A stretch of 64,000 nucleotides of DNA from contig NZ_JADBEM010000001.1 in NCBI RefSeq assembly GCF_014873875.1, positions 5,518,001 to 5,582,000 on the forward strand. The letters run 5' to 3'. The translations under genes and the position numbers were made by a program. The notes under the pieces were generated by a model. That model made no database searches and had not been told where the DNA came from. It was given only the letters and a program-made list of their open reading frames with translations. The DNA comes from Actinopolymorpha pittospori. GTDB lineage: Bacteria; Actinomycetota; Actinomycetes; Propionibacteriales; Actinopolymorphaceae. This document shows, one piece after another, positions 1 to 9,307 of this stretch; the first letter of the stretch is position 1, and every line of letters starts with the position of its first letter.

Positions 1-739
1 GGGTCACGAGGTCACGCAGTTCCAGCACTGTCTTCGCATCCGGATCGCTGAAGTCCCCTCGTTGGACCGTGTAAAGGGCGTATCCGTCATCGCCGTCCTG
101 GCCGGTGTGCACCGCGACCATGACCGGGCTGCTGTATGAATCCATGCGCAGTCGGAGATTCGTCCACCAGTGTGCCGGCCGCTGGACCCAACCTGGCCGC
201 GCCGACGATGCCACGCGGTTGTAGATCGGCGGCATTAGTTCTTGCGCCTGGTCGAAGGACACCAGCCGAATTTGGCGCCCGGTGGGCACTTCGGGGCGGA
301 ATCTGGCACGCGCCCGCCTGATTCGGACCTGTCGGTATCGGGACGCAACGCCATACCCGAACCGGCCGTAAATGGCGCCCTCAGTGGCCCGCAGCGTTGC
401 CAAAGGCTCCGTCAACGCGCCCAATTGGGCACCCATCAGGCCGCACAACACGCCACGCCGGGTGTGATCGGCACGTACTCCAACCCGGCTGACCAGCGCC
501 ATCGGCACCACCTCGCCGCCAGGCACTGCCAATGCTGAAGACCATGACTGTGCCGAACCGACGATCTCCTGATCCCGGAACGCGCCCCAGGTGCGGCCCA
601 GCTCGTAACTCGGCTCCCGCTCCGACCAGTCCCCATCCGTAGTGGGCCTGACGTGCAAGGTGACCCGGAACACGGTATGCGCGGCGCGGTGCTCCTCCGG
701 CTGAACAACACGAATGACATAGTCGCTCACAGCCGCCAT
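1..739 (-). CDS. Eis-family GNAT N-acetyltransferase (3' end beyond window)
   Basis: An open frame starts at the ATG at 739 and runs off the left edge, giving about 246 N-terminal residues of a family that is usually near 400. The N-terminus (VIRVVQPEEHRAA, residues 8-20) and the acetyl-CoA-binding motif RVGVRADHTRRGVL (residues 85-98) are typical of Eis proteins. So is AIYGRFGYGVAS (residues 122-133), which contains the tyrosine region seen in mycobacterial Eis. Members acetylate amines of aminoglycosides, peptides or lysines in the cytoplasm; the substrate here is unknown. The C-terminal domain carrying the catalytic carboxylate is not visible. No operon partner is seen upstream. Confidence 0.85.
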   Translation of the reverse strand, partial: MAAVSDYVIRVVQPEEHRAAHTVFRVTLHVRPTTDGDWSEREPSYELGRTWGAFRDQEIVGSAQSWSSALAVPGGEVVPMALVSRVGVRADHTRRGVLCGLMGAQLGALTEPLATLRATEGAIYGRFGYGVASRYRQVRIRRARARFRPEVPTGRQIRLVSFDQAQELMPPIYNRVASSARPGWVQRPAHWWTNLRLRMDSYSSPVMVAVHTGQDGDDGYALYTVQRGDFSDPDAKTVLELRDLVT

Positions 740-815
740 CCAACAGCAGCCGCTCATGCTCCGGCAATCCCGTTGCGGCGCACTGGCCAGGCGACCAACG
801 ACCAACGCATCGGAA

Positions 816-871
816 CCCACGGCTTGTGAGCTGCCCGGGCCTCGTCGACGAGTGCGTGCCATGAAGCTTCG
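816..871 (-). pseudogene. 56-bp remnant of an APH-like phosphotransferase gene
   Basis: These 56 bases match 38217-38272 with only two mismatches. In the minus-strand frame they read EASWHALVDEARAAHKPW, matching EASWHALLDEARAAHKPW of the phosphotransferase-like protein at 37741-38784. Nothing on either side continues the match, so it is an isolated shard of a second gene copy. The rest of 740-1057 holds no gene I can support. Confidence 0.7.
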
Positions 872-1057
872 CGCGACGAATGAGACCGTACATTTACCCA
901 GCTCAGCGTCTCGTCGGCATGCCGTTGATGGCTCTGTCGAATAGATCTGCGTGGGCAAGTACCGCGACTGGCGTCGGAACGGTGTGACCTCGATTGATAC
1001 GGTCGTTCACGTCCGCGAGATGACCGACGCCCTGGTCGGGGCACCGAGGAGCCGTCG

Positions 1058-2137
1058 ATGCACCGCCCAGACCTGCGGTACGCCGCGCGCCTGGCCGCTT
1101 TTGGGACCGCAGCCACGCACCTGTCCCTGCTGAGTGACCGTCGGCTCGGTGAAGTCGTGGCCGCAGCCGCCCCACTCGGATCCGGCATGGGCGGCAGGTC
1201 GGCGGAGTTGGAGGTCAATGGAGTACGGGTCTTCGTCAAGCGTGTCCCCCTGACGGACACGGAGTTGCGACCGGAGAACGCACGGTCGACGGCGAACCTC
1301 TTCGGGCTGCCGACGTTCTATCAGTACGGGGCGGGCTCGGCCGGGTTCGGCGCTTGGCGTGAGCTGGCCACGCACACCATGACCACCAACTGGGTCCTCG
1401 GGAACGAGTACGAGGGCTTTCCGCTGATGTACCACTGGCGGGTCCTACCCGACTCCCCTCCCGAGGGGTTCTTCGACGAGTTCGGGGGCGTCGACGGAGC
1501 GGTCGCACACTGGGACGGCTCGTCTGCCGTGCGCCATCGCCTGGAGGCCATCGGCCGGTCCTCGTCCAGCCTGATGCTCTTCCTGGAACACGTGCCGCAG
1601 ACGCTCGCCGCCTGGCTGGACGACCACCGGGATGCGGTATCGGAAAGCGGGGACGGCTCGCCCTACACGTGGGTGGAGGAAGCCCTGGCGCGCGGGACCG
1701 CCTTCATGAGCGCTCGCGGGCTTGTCCACTTCGACGCACATTTCTCCAACGTCCTGACCGACGGCCAGCTGCTCTATTTCGCGGACTTCGGACTTGCCCT
1801 GAGCTCCGGCTTCGAGCTCGCAGCGGATGAGGCCGAATTCCTCTCGAACCATCTCACGTACGACCGCTGCTACACAGCGAACCATCTGCTCCGCTACCAC
1901 CTGCTCGATGGCCGCGATGGCGAAGGCGGGCACGAGGCGTTCCTGTGTAAGTGGCTGACTGATCGGCAGCCCGACGGCATCCAGAGCGAGATCGCTGCGA
2001 TCATCGACCGTCATGCTCAGATTGCCGTCGCCCTCGACGAGTTCCATCGCCGACTGCTGACCGAGAGCAAGCGGACGCCGTATCCGACCGCTGAGATCGA
2101 GCGGGCCCTGGCCGCTTCGGCTGCAGCGCCCCATTGA
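1058..2137 (+). CDS. protein-kinase-fold protein of unknown substrate
   Basis: 359 residues with a eukaryotic-like/APH kinase fold. A glycine-rich stretch GSGMGG (41-46) is followed by a candidate ATP-binding lysine in VFVKRV (Lys61). The catalytic-loop motif HFDAHFSN (224-231) supplies the aspartate and asparagine, and ADFG (242-245) is the metal-binding DFG motif. All key positions are present, so it is probably active. Similar stand-alone kinases of unknown target occur in Streptomyces. It is convergent with the histidine kinase at 2212-3417 and has no obvious partner. The ATG start is accepted for lack of a better signal; the domain begins by about residue 20. Confidence 0.7.
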   Translation: MHRPDLRYAARLAAFGTAATHLSLLSDRRLGEVVAAAAPLGSGMGGRSAELEVNGVRVFVKRVPLTDTELRPENARSTANLFGLPTFYQYGAGSAGFGAWRELATHTMTTNWVLGNEYEGFPLMYHWRVLPDSPPEGFFDEFGGVDGAVAHWDGSSAVRHRLEAIGRSSSSLMLFLEHVPQTLAAWLDDHRDAVSESGDGSPYTWVEEALARGTAFMSARGLVHFDAHFSNVLTDGQLLYFADFGLALSSGFELAADEAEFLSNHLTYDRCYTANHLLRYHLLDGRDGEGGHEAFLCKWLTDRQPDGIQSEIAAIIDRHAQIAVALDEFHRRLLTESKRTPYPTAEIERALAASAAAPH

Positions 2138-2211
2138 GATCAGATCTTCTGCGACTCGGTCGCGCCGCGACTACAGGCCTGCGCGGGATGGCACAAAGTG
2201 AGCCTTTCCGG

Positions 2212-3417
2212 TTAATCGGACATGCCGTGCAGGGGGACTTGCCAGGATAAGATGTTTCCGGTTGGTCCATCCGCTCGCACCGTGCACGTCCCTCCCAACT
2301 GTCGGGCTCTTTTCCGTAGACGGACAGGCACACTTCCACTGGCCAAGCGTTTCCCAGCCTGGCCGTCATCGCTGACAGTGAGAGCGAGCTTGTCCGCGGT
2401 CACCTGCACGAATACCTCGATGTTGCTTACTGCCTGGTGAGTGGCGGCATCGGCGAGCGACTCCCGCACTGCGAGCACCAGTTCTTGTTCAAGCCATTCG
2501 GGGAGGCCATTCAGTGGGCCGTGGACCACCAGTCGCGGCGTTTGATTGAACGTATTGCTGACAGCTTCGACTTCCTCCAAAACCTGCGCACTCAGCGGTA
2601 GTCGACTAGGAGTTCTCGCGTCACTGAGCGCGAATACGGTAGCGCTGATCTGACGGATCGTCCCGTCAAGCTCGTTGATGGTGTCCTGAAGGCGTCGGCG
2701 CATCTCGGTTTGACCGACCATGCCGGAAATCACGTGCATGCGTGTGCCGATATCGAATAGGCGGACCAGGATAGTGTCTCGCAGTTCGCCGGCGATTCGT
2801 TCGCGATCTTCCAGAACCATGCTGTGAGTGCGGACCTGCTGCAACGCAAGCGCGACCACATCCGTAAACATTTGCATTAATGGGACTATGGTCGAAATAG
2901 TCTCGAAGGACGAGCCGCGCCGCCACCCGGCAACCAACACACCAAAGGCATTTCCCGAAACGGCCAAGGGTAGGTACATCCCTGGGCCAAGGGTTGAGAG
3001 GGCTTCGGCTAGTTCCGCAGGTGGTTGGAAGCCTGGATGAAGAGGGATGTCAGAACTAATGACGGCTTTGTTAGATTGAATGACATTAGTCCACAATTCC
3101 GACCGTTCGGAGGCGTGGGGAAAATTGCCGGAAACATCTTCGAAGCCCATACCATCGACAACCTCAATGAACGCAGTGCCGACTGGCAAGTGCGGGTCGG
3201 TCAGCCCGATCGCCACGTAGTCGGCGCCAGATACGACACGCAACCTTTGGGTCACAAGTCGTAGACCGCCGCGGACACTAGTCTGTTTCTGCAGTGCTTG
3301 AGTCAGCTCCAATGTGGCTTTTAGCCACCGATTAGCGTAATCATCATTTTCGGGTGTTTCGGGCATTAGTTCGTTCACCATGTCGTCGGGGCACCACAAA
3401 AGCTTGGACTTGACCAA
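2212..3417 (-). CDS. DevS-like GAF sensor histidine kinase lacking the phospho-histidine
   Basis: 401 residues with a GAF domain (about 45-195), a HisKA_3-type dimerisation region (about 205-265) and an HATPase-like C-terminus. In DevS/DosS/NarX-type kinases the phosphoacceptor lies in a motif like RIARDLHD. Here it reads RIAGELRD, with Arg213 (codon CGA) at the histidine position. The N-box is also altered (RESLADAATH, residues 318-327), while a DDG motif remains at 350-352. It therefore probably cannot autophosphorylate and may act as a decoy, phosphatase or ligand-binding partner. No response regulator is adjacent. Met13 or Met18 are alternative starts. Confidence 0.75.
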   Translation of the reverse strand: MVKSKLLWCPDDMVNELMPETPENDDYANRWLKATLELTQALQKQTSVRGGLRLVTQRLRVVSGADYVAIGLTDPHLPVGTAFIEVVDGMGFEDVSGNFPHASERSELWTNVIQSNKAVISSDIPLHPGFQPPAELAEALSTLGPGMYLPLAVSGNAFGVLVAGWRRGSSFETISTIVPLMQMFTDVVALALQQVRTHSMVLEDRERIAGELRDTILVRLFDIGTRMHVISGMVGQTEMRRRLQDTINELDGTIRQISATVFALSDARTPSRLPLSAQVLEEVEAVSNTFNQTPRLVVHGPLNGLPEWLEQELVLAVRESLADAATHQAVSNIEVFVQVTADKLALTVSDDGQAGKRLASGSVPVRLRKRARQLGGTCTVRADGPTGNILSWQVPLHGMSD

Positions 3418-3901
3418 TTGCTTGGTCTACTGGTGGCGTCCGGTCAGCTTACGAGGCGACATGGGTCTCGGAAAGTGCTCGCGAGCACTTTCGTTACCAC
3501 CCCGTCCGCACCGGTCGGGGCACGCAGAGAGGTCTTCGCCCGACGGGCCGACCACCTACTATGCGTCGATTCGCTGCTCCGGAACCGCGTGGAAGGTTGG
3601 GCCGCAACGGTCTCGCCACCGGCAGTCTCCTACCCCTGCGGCTTGGCCGGCTTGTTCGGCACACCCCAGACCGCGCCGGCGGTAGCCGCGGCGGCCCCGA
3701 TCGCGACGATCGCCTCGGCGCCGGTGAGCACCTGATCCTCGCGTCCGGTCGCGAGAGCTGATCTCTTAGCTCGGGTAGCGGAGGCAGGCCGGGGGGCTGC
3801 AAGCGTCTGTGGCTCGGGTGATCCGGAGTGGTCGTGGGCAGGCCCACCTGGGCATTCATTCACCTGCGGGCATCCATGATTATCTGGCGTCTTCCGACGT
3901 G
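3418..3901. other. non-coding stretch with a possible gene-end remnant
   Basis: No complete gene is supported. On the minus strand near 3648-3760 a frame reads LTGAEAIVAIGAAAATAG and ends PNKPAKPQG before a stop. This looks like the C-terminus of a small membrane-anchored protein, but no start or upstream domain is recognisable. Confidence 0.3.
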
Positions 3902-4806
3902 CTAAAGGTTGTCCCGTAATCGGCGTGTCGGGTCGGTAGACCCGCCGGTCGGGGTTGATCATGTCGTGGTGCAGGTGATCAGTGGTTCCTCGGATGGCTG
4001 GATCCGACCGTTTACGGGGTTGTCGGTGCGGGAGTTCCGCAGGCTGGTGGGCATCGTGCGGGCTCGTGGCGCCGAGCAGACGGGTGCGGGTCGCCGGTGG
4101 GGGCTGGGACTTGAGGACCGGGTGTTGCTGGTCGCGGTGTACTACCGCACGAACCTGACGTTGCGGCAGGTGGCGTTGCTGTTCGGGATCTCCAAGTCCG
4201 CGGCAGGGCGGGTCGTCGACCATCTCGCTCCGTATCTGGTGCTCTCGCCCCTGCGGCGCCGTCGCGGCCCGGAGCAGGTGCTGATCGTGGACGGCACCCT
4301 GGTCCCCACCCATGACCGCAGCATCGCGGCGTCGTCGAAGAACTACCGGTACTCCACCAACCTGCAGGTCGTCATCGACGCCGACACCCGCCTGACGGTC
4401 ACGGTCGGCAAACCGGTGCCGGGCAACCGCAACGACTGCCGCGCCTTCCTCGACTCTGGCGCCGATGCCGCCTGTGCCCAGATGGCCGTGATGGGCGATG
4501 GCGGCTACCAGGGCACCCGGGTCATCACACCGTTCCGCAAACCAGCCGGCGCCACGTTGCCGGAATGGAAAGAACAGATCAACACCCGCCACCGCCGCAT
4601 CCGCGCCCGAGCCGAACACGCTCTGGCCGGCATGAAGAACTACAACATCCTGCGTAACTGCCGACGCAAACGCCAAGGCGTCTACTACGCCACCTCAGGC
4701 ATCGCCCTCATGCGCAACCTCACCCTCACCACCGACTAGCCACCACACCCACGGTCGACCCGCCCAACCCCAGCACGCCACAAGATCATTACGGGACAAC
4801 CTTTAG
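3902..4806 (+). mobile_element. IS5-family insertion sequence
   Basis: A perfect 19-bp terminal inverted repeat, CTAAAGGTTGTCCCGTAAT, lies at 3902-3920 and its reverse complement at 4788-4806. Between them is one DDE transposase gene. Because the outermost bases are palindromic, the exact end is ambiguous. GTG flanks both sides of the 19-mer, and a TA lies just inside each end. Either a 3-bp GTG duplication or a TA duplication (IS427-type) fits. The element looks intact. Confidence 0.85.
3909..4739 (+). CDS. IS5-family DDE transposase
   Basis: Up to 276 residues, DDE_Tnp_4-like. An N-terminal helix-turn-helix region (TLRQVALLFGISKSAAGRVV) precedes the catalytic core. The first aspartate is in LIVDGTLVP, the second in VMGDGGYQG and the glutamate in RARAEHALAGMKN. 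It catalyses movement of the surrounding element. A TTG start at 3909 would lie inside the terminal repeat, so a GTG near 3966-3978 is more likely; the conserved part begins around GWIRPFTGLSVREF. Confidence 0.85.
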   Translation: MSRNRRVGSVDPPVGVDHVVVQVISGSSDGWIRPFTGLSVREFRRLVGIVRARGAEQTGAGRRWGLGLEDRVLLVAVYYRTNLTLRQVALLFGISKSAAGRVVDHLAPYLVLSPLRRRRGPEQVLIVDGTLVPTHDRSIAASSKNYRYSTNLQVVIDADTRLTVTVGKPVPGNRNDCRAFLDSGADAACAQMAVMGDGGYQGTRVITPFRKPAGATLPEWKEQINTRHRRIRARAEHALAGMKNYNILRNCRRKRQGVYYATSGIALMRNLTLTTD

Positions 4807-4967
4807 GTGGCCAGATCGTGGCCTCTCTGATCGGCCCCAGGATGTGGGTGCAGCCAGGCAGCGTCGAGATTGTTGGTGAACTTGACAGTCTCCCCTGGAG
4901 CTGCGGCAGTCGGGCTCTTGGCCGGTGGGATCGGCGGGTCGTTGTCGGCGGCGGGGTGCCTATCTGC

Positions 4968-5504
4968 TCAGGCTGGTGGATGGCCGTCCTCGAGGTAGAC
5001 AACGGTCCCTGCTTCGCGGGCTTGAGCAGCGGCGATCGCTCGTCGAGCGTGGAGGGAGTCCAGGCACTCGACTGCCTGGTCGAGAGGGAGGAAGGTGTAC
5101 TCCTCCACCTCGCCGGGGTCGAGCTTGATCGCCGCAATGTCATCCGGCGTCAACACTCCTCCGTCGAAGATAAGGATGACGCCGTCCAGGATGCGCTCGG
5201 ACCATCCCGCGGCGCGCTGGCGCTCGGTGAGGTTGCGGTCGTGGGAGGGTTCCCAGTCGACGACAAGCAGCGCGCCAGGCTCCTTGGCGAGGCCAATCTC
5301 CTCTTCAACCTCGCGACGGACCGTGGCTCGCGGGGTCTCATCGGAGTCGGCCACACCGCCTGGAAAGCCCCATGGACTGACTCCGTAGGTTGCTTTGACG
5401 AGAAGCAACCGACCGTCGGTGTCGAAGAACACGGCCATGTGCGCCTCCCGCTTGGCCGGCAGAGGTCCGCGCGGGAGCGGTTCTAGTTCGTCTATCTGGT
5501 TCAC
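4968..5504 (-). CDS. NUDIX hydrolase
   Basis: A GTG start at 5504 gives 178 residues beginning VNQIDELEPLPRG; the longer upstream frame has no coding character. The Nudix box spans residues 50-72 (GVADSDETPRATVRREVEEE and on to IGL) and fits GX5EX7REUXEEXGU exactly, so metal-dependent pyrophosphohydrolase activity on a nucleoside-diphosphate-type substrate is expected. The substrate cannot be predicted. It is the first of three NUDIX genes in a row on the minus strand, separated by gaps of over 400 bp, so they are probably separate transcripts. The start choice is moderately certain. Confidence 0.85.
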   Translation of the reverse strand: MNQIDELEPLPRGPLPAKREAHMAVFFDTDGRLLLVKATYGVSPWGFPGGVADSDETPRATVRREVEEEIGLAKEPGALLVVDWEPSHDRNLTERQRAAGWSERILDGVILIFDGGVLTPDDIAAIKLDPGEVEEYTFLPLDQAVECLDSLHARRAIAAAQAREAGTVVYLEDGHPPA

Positions 5505-5945
5505 CGTCGCGACCCTACTGTTCGCGCCAGGACGCGTGAGACGCTGATCTGGGTCTGTGGTTGCGAGATGCCAGCCGGCTTTGCACCATGTCCCGCGGAG
5601 CGGGACGTGATGACCGGGCCCGGGACGCCGTACGCCGACAGCTACGGCGAGGGTCGCCAGTGTTCTGGCGGCCCTCTTGTCGCGCCCAGCCGCGCCGGCC
5701 GACCGCGCGCGGAAGGCGCTGAGGGATGGCTGGCGCTGTGCGGCGGTCAGGAGCGGCCCGGTCCGGCCGGCTCCTGAAGACGTACAGAAACTGCTCACTA
5801 CCTGAGACCCGGCATGAGTCAGGCAGCGCTGTCACGACTCAGGCGTCAAGGCGCTGGTGCGTCTAGCGCCCAGGTGCGACGCGAGACCGCCTGCCCGCCG
5901 CCGTAGTCCTGGGCGATGGACGGGCCCAGCTGACACCAAAGTTCC
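5505..5945. other. non-coding gap between NUDIX genes
   Basis: I see no convincing coding region, RNA gene or strong repeat in these 441 bases. Confidence 0.4.
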
Positions 5946-6506
5946 TTAAATCTGGCTGCGATCCTCGGCCCGATCCTTGGACGGCCTTCGATGTCCGGGG
6001 ACAGCAGCCTCGTGAAGTGTGCGCCTGATGATGGGTGCGAAGGGGTGGGCTGCAACCGCGAGGTGGTCCGCGACGTGCTCAGCGTCGACCAGGCGGCGGT
6101 GTGGGATCTCGAACTTTGGTTTCCAGGGGGAGAGTTCGACGTCTGCACGCCACAGAGCGCGGACGAGCACCGCCCCCTTGTGTTGCCCGGCGATGCATAC
6201 CCCGCGAGTGAACCCGAGGAGCCTGGCTTGGACGACGATCGCGCAGGCTTCTTCGAGCATCTCCCGGCGGAGGGTGTCTTCCCAGCTCTCGGTGCCTTCT
6301 GGTCTGCCGGCGGGAAGCTCCCACCTCTCGCCGTCGCGGCTAACGAGGACAATCTCGCCGGTGGGGGTCACGCAGACGCCTTCTGACCCATGGGACTTCC
6401 CGGCGGGAGGTGTCGGCGGGGGATGCCACGAGACGATCCAGTCCCCATGGTTGTCCCGTACGGCGAAGCTCTCGCCGTCGGCGGCGGTCAGGGCCACCTC
6501 AGCCAT
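5946..6506 (-). CDS. NUDIX hydrolase with altered box
   Basis: 186 residues. The Nudix box at 67-88 reads GRPEGTESWEDTLRREMLEE followed by AC. The GX5EX7RE..EE metal-binding core is complete, but the glycine after EE is Cys88. This substitution occurs in some family members and need not abolish activity. The protein is unrelated in detail to the other two NUDIX proteins here. A decayed copy of its C-terminal coding region (PIIRRTLHEAAV) lies at 35628-35703 on the plus strand, so this gene was once duplicated. The substrate is unknown. Confidence 0.82.
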   Translation of the reverse strand: MAEVALTAADGESFAVRDNHGDWIVSWHPPPTPPAGKSHGSEGVCVTPTGEIVLVSRDGERWELPAGRPEGTESWEDTLRREMLEEACAIVVQARLLGFTRGVCIAGQHKGAVLVRALWRADVELSPWKPKFEIPHRRLVDAEHVADHLAVAAHPFAPIIRRTLHEAAVPGHRRPSKDRAEDRSQI

Positions 6507-7008
6507 CGGCAGCTCACCACCCCTTCCCCGTTACCCAACCTGGAGTTGCAGTGGGCGCAAAAGCTTACCCGTCGCCAGCAGGAGAGGGCGATGGCCTTCC
6601 AGGCTGGGTCTCGCCACACTTCGGCTTGACCCCAGCGTGATCCAAGCGACCTGCGACAGCGGACGACGATGAGCGCTAGGACGACGGCCTCCACAGCGTG
6701 GGAGAGCAGCTCGCGACCATGATGCCCGTTCCTACGGATGGCAAGGTCGGGCCGAACGCAAGAACCGCCCGCTGTCCCGTGCAATCCACATGCAACAGCG
6801 GCGGCGGTGAACGAGGGTGCTCAACGGGCATCGGGGGGCAGATACGCTCCGCCGTTGGTCCTGGTCAGAAGGGGGCAGAGGCGGAGCGTAGCCGCCGACC
6901 CTTGCGCTCTTCAGACCCCGCACATCTTCCCGTCAGAGCCGGTGCGGACCGAGGCCCCGTGCGAAATAGGTGCAACATCTGGTCGCCAAGCTAGGTCCAT
7001 TCATCAGA
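6507..7008. other. non-coding gap with an 11-bp inverted repeat
   Basis: TACGCTCCGCC at 6843-6853 is perfectly complementary to GGCGGAGCGTA at 6880-6890, with a 26-nt loop. It could be a terminator-like hairpin or a transposon scar. A minus-strand frame at 6488-6784 has a CXXC pair (FCAHCNSRLG) but no family resemblance, so I do not call it a gene. Confidence 0.45.
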
Positions 7009-7485
7009 TTAGGACCTGTTCGCGGCCCACCAGTCGAATGCGTCAGGGATGATCGCCTTCATGTCAGGAGGACTTGGAAGGGTCAGGGCGTCGTCGTTGG
7101 TGAACCAGCTGGCCTCGCGAAGCTCCTCATGCTCGAGGTTGAGTGTGCCGCCGAGGAAGCGGCAGGCGAACATGGTGACGACATAGGCGAGCCGAGCTCC
7201 GCCTGGGTAGGTGACCTCGAAATCTGGACCGCCATAGGCGCCGGTGATGCCGAGAATCTCGGCCTCCAGTCCGGTCTCCTCACGTAGCTCTCGCAGCGCG
7301 GCCTCGGCAGGGCTTTCGCCGGGCTCCATACCTCCGCCGATGGTCGCCCACAGGCCGTCATGGTCGTGACGTGCCAGCAGTAGTCGTCCGGCCTCGTTGA
7401 AGACAGCTGCACCCGCGGCAGGAGTCAGCAGGAGATCGGAGCCGATCTTGGATCGGATACTGGCCATGTACGGCGAGATCGCCAT
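7009..7485 (-). CDS. NUDIX hydrolase
   Basis: 158 residues from the ATG at 7485. That start is fixed by a textbook Shine-Dalgarno AGGAGG nine bases upstream; the frame extends further upstream, but no such signal is there. The canonical Nudix box covers residues 51-73 (GGMEPGESPAEAALRELREE then TGL). The family's ordinary role is hydrolysis of nucleotide-sugar, NAD-like or oxidised nucleotide pyrophosphates. No partner is evident; downstream on the same strand lies the 6507-7008 gap. Confidence 0.88.
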   Translation of the reverse strand: MAISPYMASIRSKIGSDLLLTPAAGAAVFNEAGRLLLARHDHDGLWATIGGGMEPGESPAEAALRELREETGLEAEILGITGAYGGPDFEVTYPGGARLAYVVTMFACRFLGGTLNLEHEELREASWFTNDDALTLPSPPDMKAIIPDAFDWWAANRS

Positions 7486-7559
7486 GACGTCGGACCTCCT
7501 GAGGCAAGGCTTCGTGGTGCCATCCAAGCATGAATGCCGCGAAGCCTACGAGACGCTCA

Positions 7560-8137
7560 ACGCGGCGGGGCAGCGAAGGTCCTTTCCTGGACGGCATGCC
7601 GCGCTGGAAGCCTTTGGTGATCTCGCCGATCGTGACGCCGTGGCGGTGCTTGGCAGAGCCCCAGGTCCGGGGCGATGGTGCCCGGCTATCGGTCTCGGCG
7701 ATCCGGGCGGTGTTGAAGCGTGCTGGCCGCCGGCGCAACCTCGATGACACAGCCCGGCGGATCACTACCGCGCTGCGCACCGACCAGCAGTTTGCGCGGC
7801 GGAGCAGATTGTCGCCGCGTTCGCCGCCACCACGACTGCAGCGGGCGGCATCATCGCCGGGTTGAACCGCCAGGTCGCGGAGCTCGAGACCAGACTCGCA
7901 GACCGTTTTGAGCAGCACCCGGACGTCGACATCTACCTCTCCATGCCGGGACTCGGCGATGTTCTTGGCGCCCGGGCGCTCGATGAGTTTGGGGACGACC
8001 CTGATCGCTACAGCACCGCCAAGTCTCGTAGGAACTACGCCGGCATCTCGCCGGTGACGGTTGCCTCGGGCAGAAAACGAGCCGTCCTCGCCCGCCACGT
8101 CGGCAACCGCCGCCTGCACAACGCCATGTATCAGTAG
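7560..8137 (+). pseudogene. decayed IS110-family transposase
   Basis: The best-preserved part, 7862-8137, encodes the C-terminal Transposase_20 domain (IYLSMPGLGDVLGARALDEF, then RNYAGISPVTVASG and RHVGNRRLHNAMYQ) and ends in a premature TAG where family members continue. Upstream, a different frame carries AVLKRAGRRRNLDDTARRI, the segment normally just before this domain, so there is at least one frameshift near 7800-7860. The N-terminal DEDD nuclease half is missing. It is non-functional. Confidence 0.75.
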
Positions 8138-8241
8138 GCCCCACCGCGCAACTCCCACAGCCGACGCCGCTGGAACGCACCGAGCCGCGACGCCGCTGTA
8201 AGCGTCGGAGACTTCGTGGGAAGCCGGATTCGTGGGCCAGG

Positions 8242-8850
8242 TCAGCCTCTGACCGGCCAGTGCAGCTCGGTGTAGTGGTTGTCGGGGTCAGGTGTGACGG
8301 TTGGGTCTGAGAGCCAGATCCAGCGCAATGGGCCGCCCAGTTCGAGGCCGGCCGCTTCGATCTGCGCTCGCAGATTCGCGATCACCGCCTCGACCTTCTC
8401 GACGTCCGCCCAGTTGCCCGAGAAATAGGCTGAGGCCACCTCGCCTCCGGGAAGAACGGCGGGAATGACATGGCCCTCAGGGACGGCCGCTCGATCGACG
8501 GGCACTCCAGCCTCCCATCCATCTGCTTTGGGCTCCTGGTGTCCTGGGCTCAACTCTTCACCAAAGACCGTGTAGGGCGGCCCCGCCGCCGCGAGCCCCT
8601 GATGCTCCAGAGCTTGGAACGATTCTCCGATCGCTTCGCCAATCATCTCGTCCGTCCGGGTACTCCGAACGCACAGGACTGGCTGGTCGCTGAGCGTCTT
8701 GCGCACGATCGCGGTGACGTTCATGTTCGTCTGCGGCGTCGACATGGCACTCCTTTGGGATCGGAGATGCCGGAGAGCAGCCGTGTACGACTCGCCAGTG
8801 CGCTGCATGCGTTGTCGAACGAGTCGCTTGCGATTGCGGTTCGCCGTCAT
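8242..8850 (-). CDS. GyrI-like small-molecule-binding protein
   Basis: 202 residues from the ATG at 8850, preceded by GGAGGG. The first 40 residues are a basic stretch (NRNRKRLVRQRMQRTGESYT) of a kind found at the start of many small actinobacterial proteins. Residues about 45-202 form a GyrI/AraC-effector-like domain, with PYTVFGEEL and the conserved end NHYTELHWPV. Such domains bind hydrophobic ligands. There is no DNA-binding domain, so a stand-alone sensor or sequestration role is plausible. The ligand is unknown. Confidence 0.72.
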   Translation of the reverse strand: MTANRNRKRLVRQRMQRTGESYTAALRHLRSQRSAMSTPQTNMNVTAIVRKTLSDQPVLCVRSTRTDEMIGEAIGESFQALEHQGLAAAGPPYTVFGEELSPGHQEPKADGWEAGVPVDRAAVPEGHVIPAVLPGGEVASAYFSGNWADVEKVEAVIANLRAQIEAAGLELGGPLRWIWLSDPTVTPDPDNHYTELHWPVRG

Positions 8851-9307
8851 CCGGCCCTCCACGCCCGGCGCTACGCCCCCCAGCGACGGCGCCCGGCAGT
8901 GACCGGGACAGCGATCCCGAGGATGTGGTCCCCTTTGCCTCCAACAAGCGGCCCTGCTGGGGAGGACCGACGGAGGTTTGGCGGTGGATCGACGCCACCA
9001 GGCAGGCTACTCAGTCTGGGCCTGACTCCGCAATGGTGGCGCACCACCACAACAACACACCCGACGCCCTTGAAGGTTAGCTCCCTGGGATGTCTAACCC
9101 GTGTGTTGCGCGGGCCATTAGCCCAGGTCGGACAGGTCAGTGCAGGACGCTCGCGGCCGTTGTCCCCGGCGTGAACCAGGGGCCACGCGGCCGTAGATGT
9201 GCGTTCCCAAGCTGACAGTCCGACGGCCGGGCGTGTGCTTACGTCGACGAGGCGTCCGCGCGGTAAACCTGGTGACGAATCGAGTGTGGTCTTGTCACAG
9301 TGTTCGG
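8851..9307. other. non-coding gap between divergent genes
   Basis: No gene is supported in these 457 bases between the divergent GyrI-like and P-loop kinase genes. Promoters for both are expected here, but I cannot pick convincing -10/-35 boxes. Confidence 0.4.

Noticed and set aside
381-893. Long minus-strand open frame over the Eis gene
   Set aside because: It is an out-of-frame shadow of the Eis-family frame, which runs off the window edge and has the family motifs.
6488-6784. Small CXXC protein upstream of the NUDIX gene
   Set aside because: One CXXC pair and no recognisable family; it overlaps the NUDIX start and lacks a convincing start signal.
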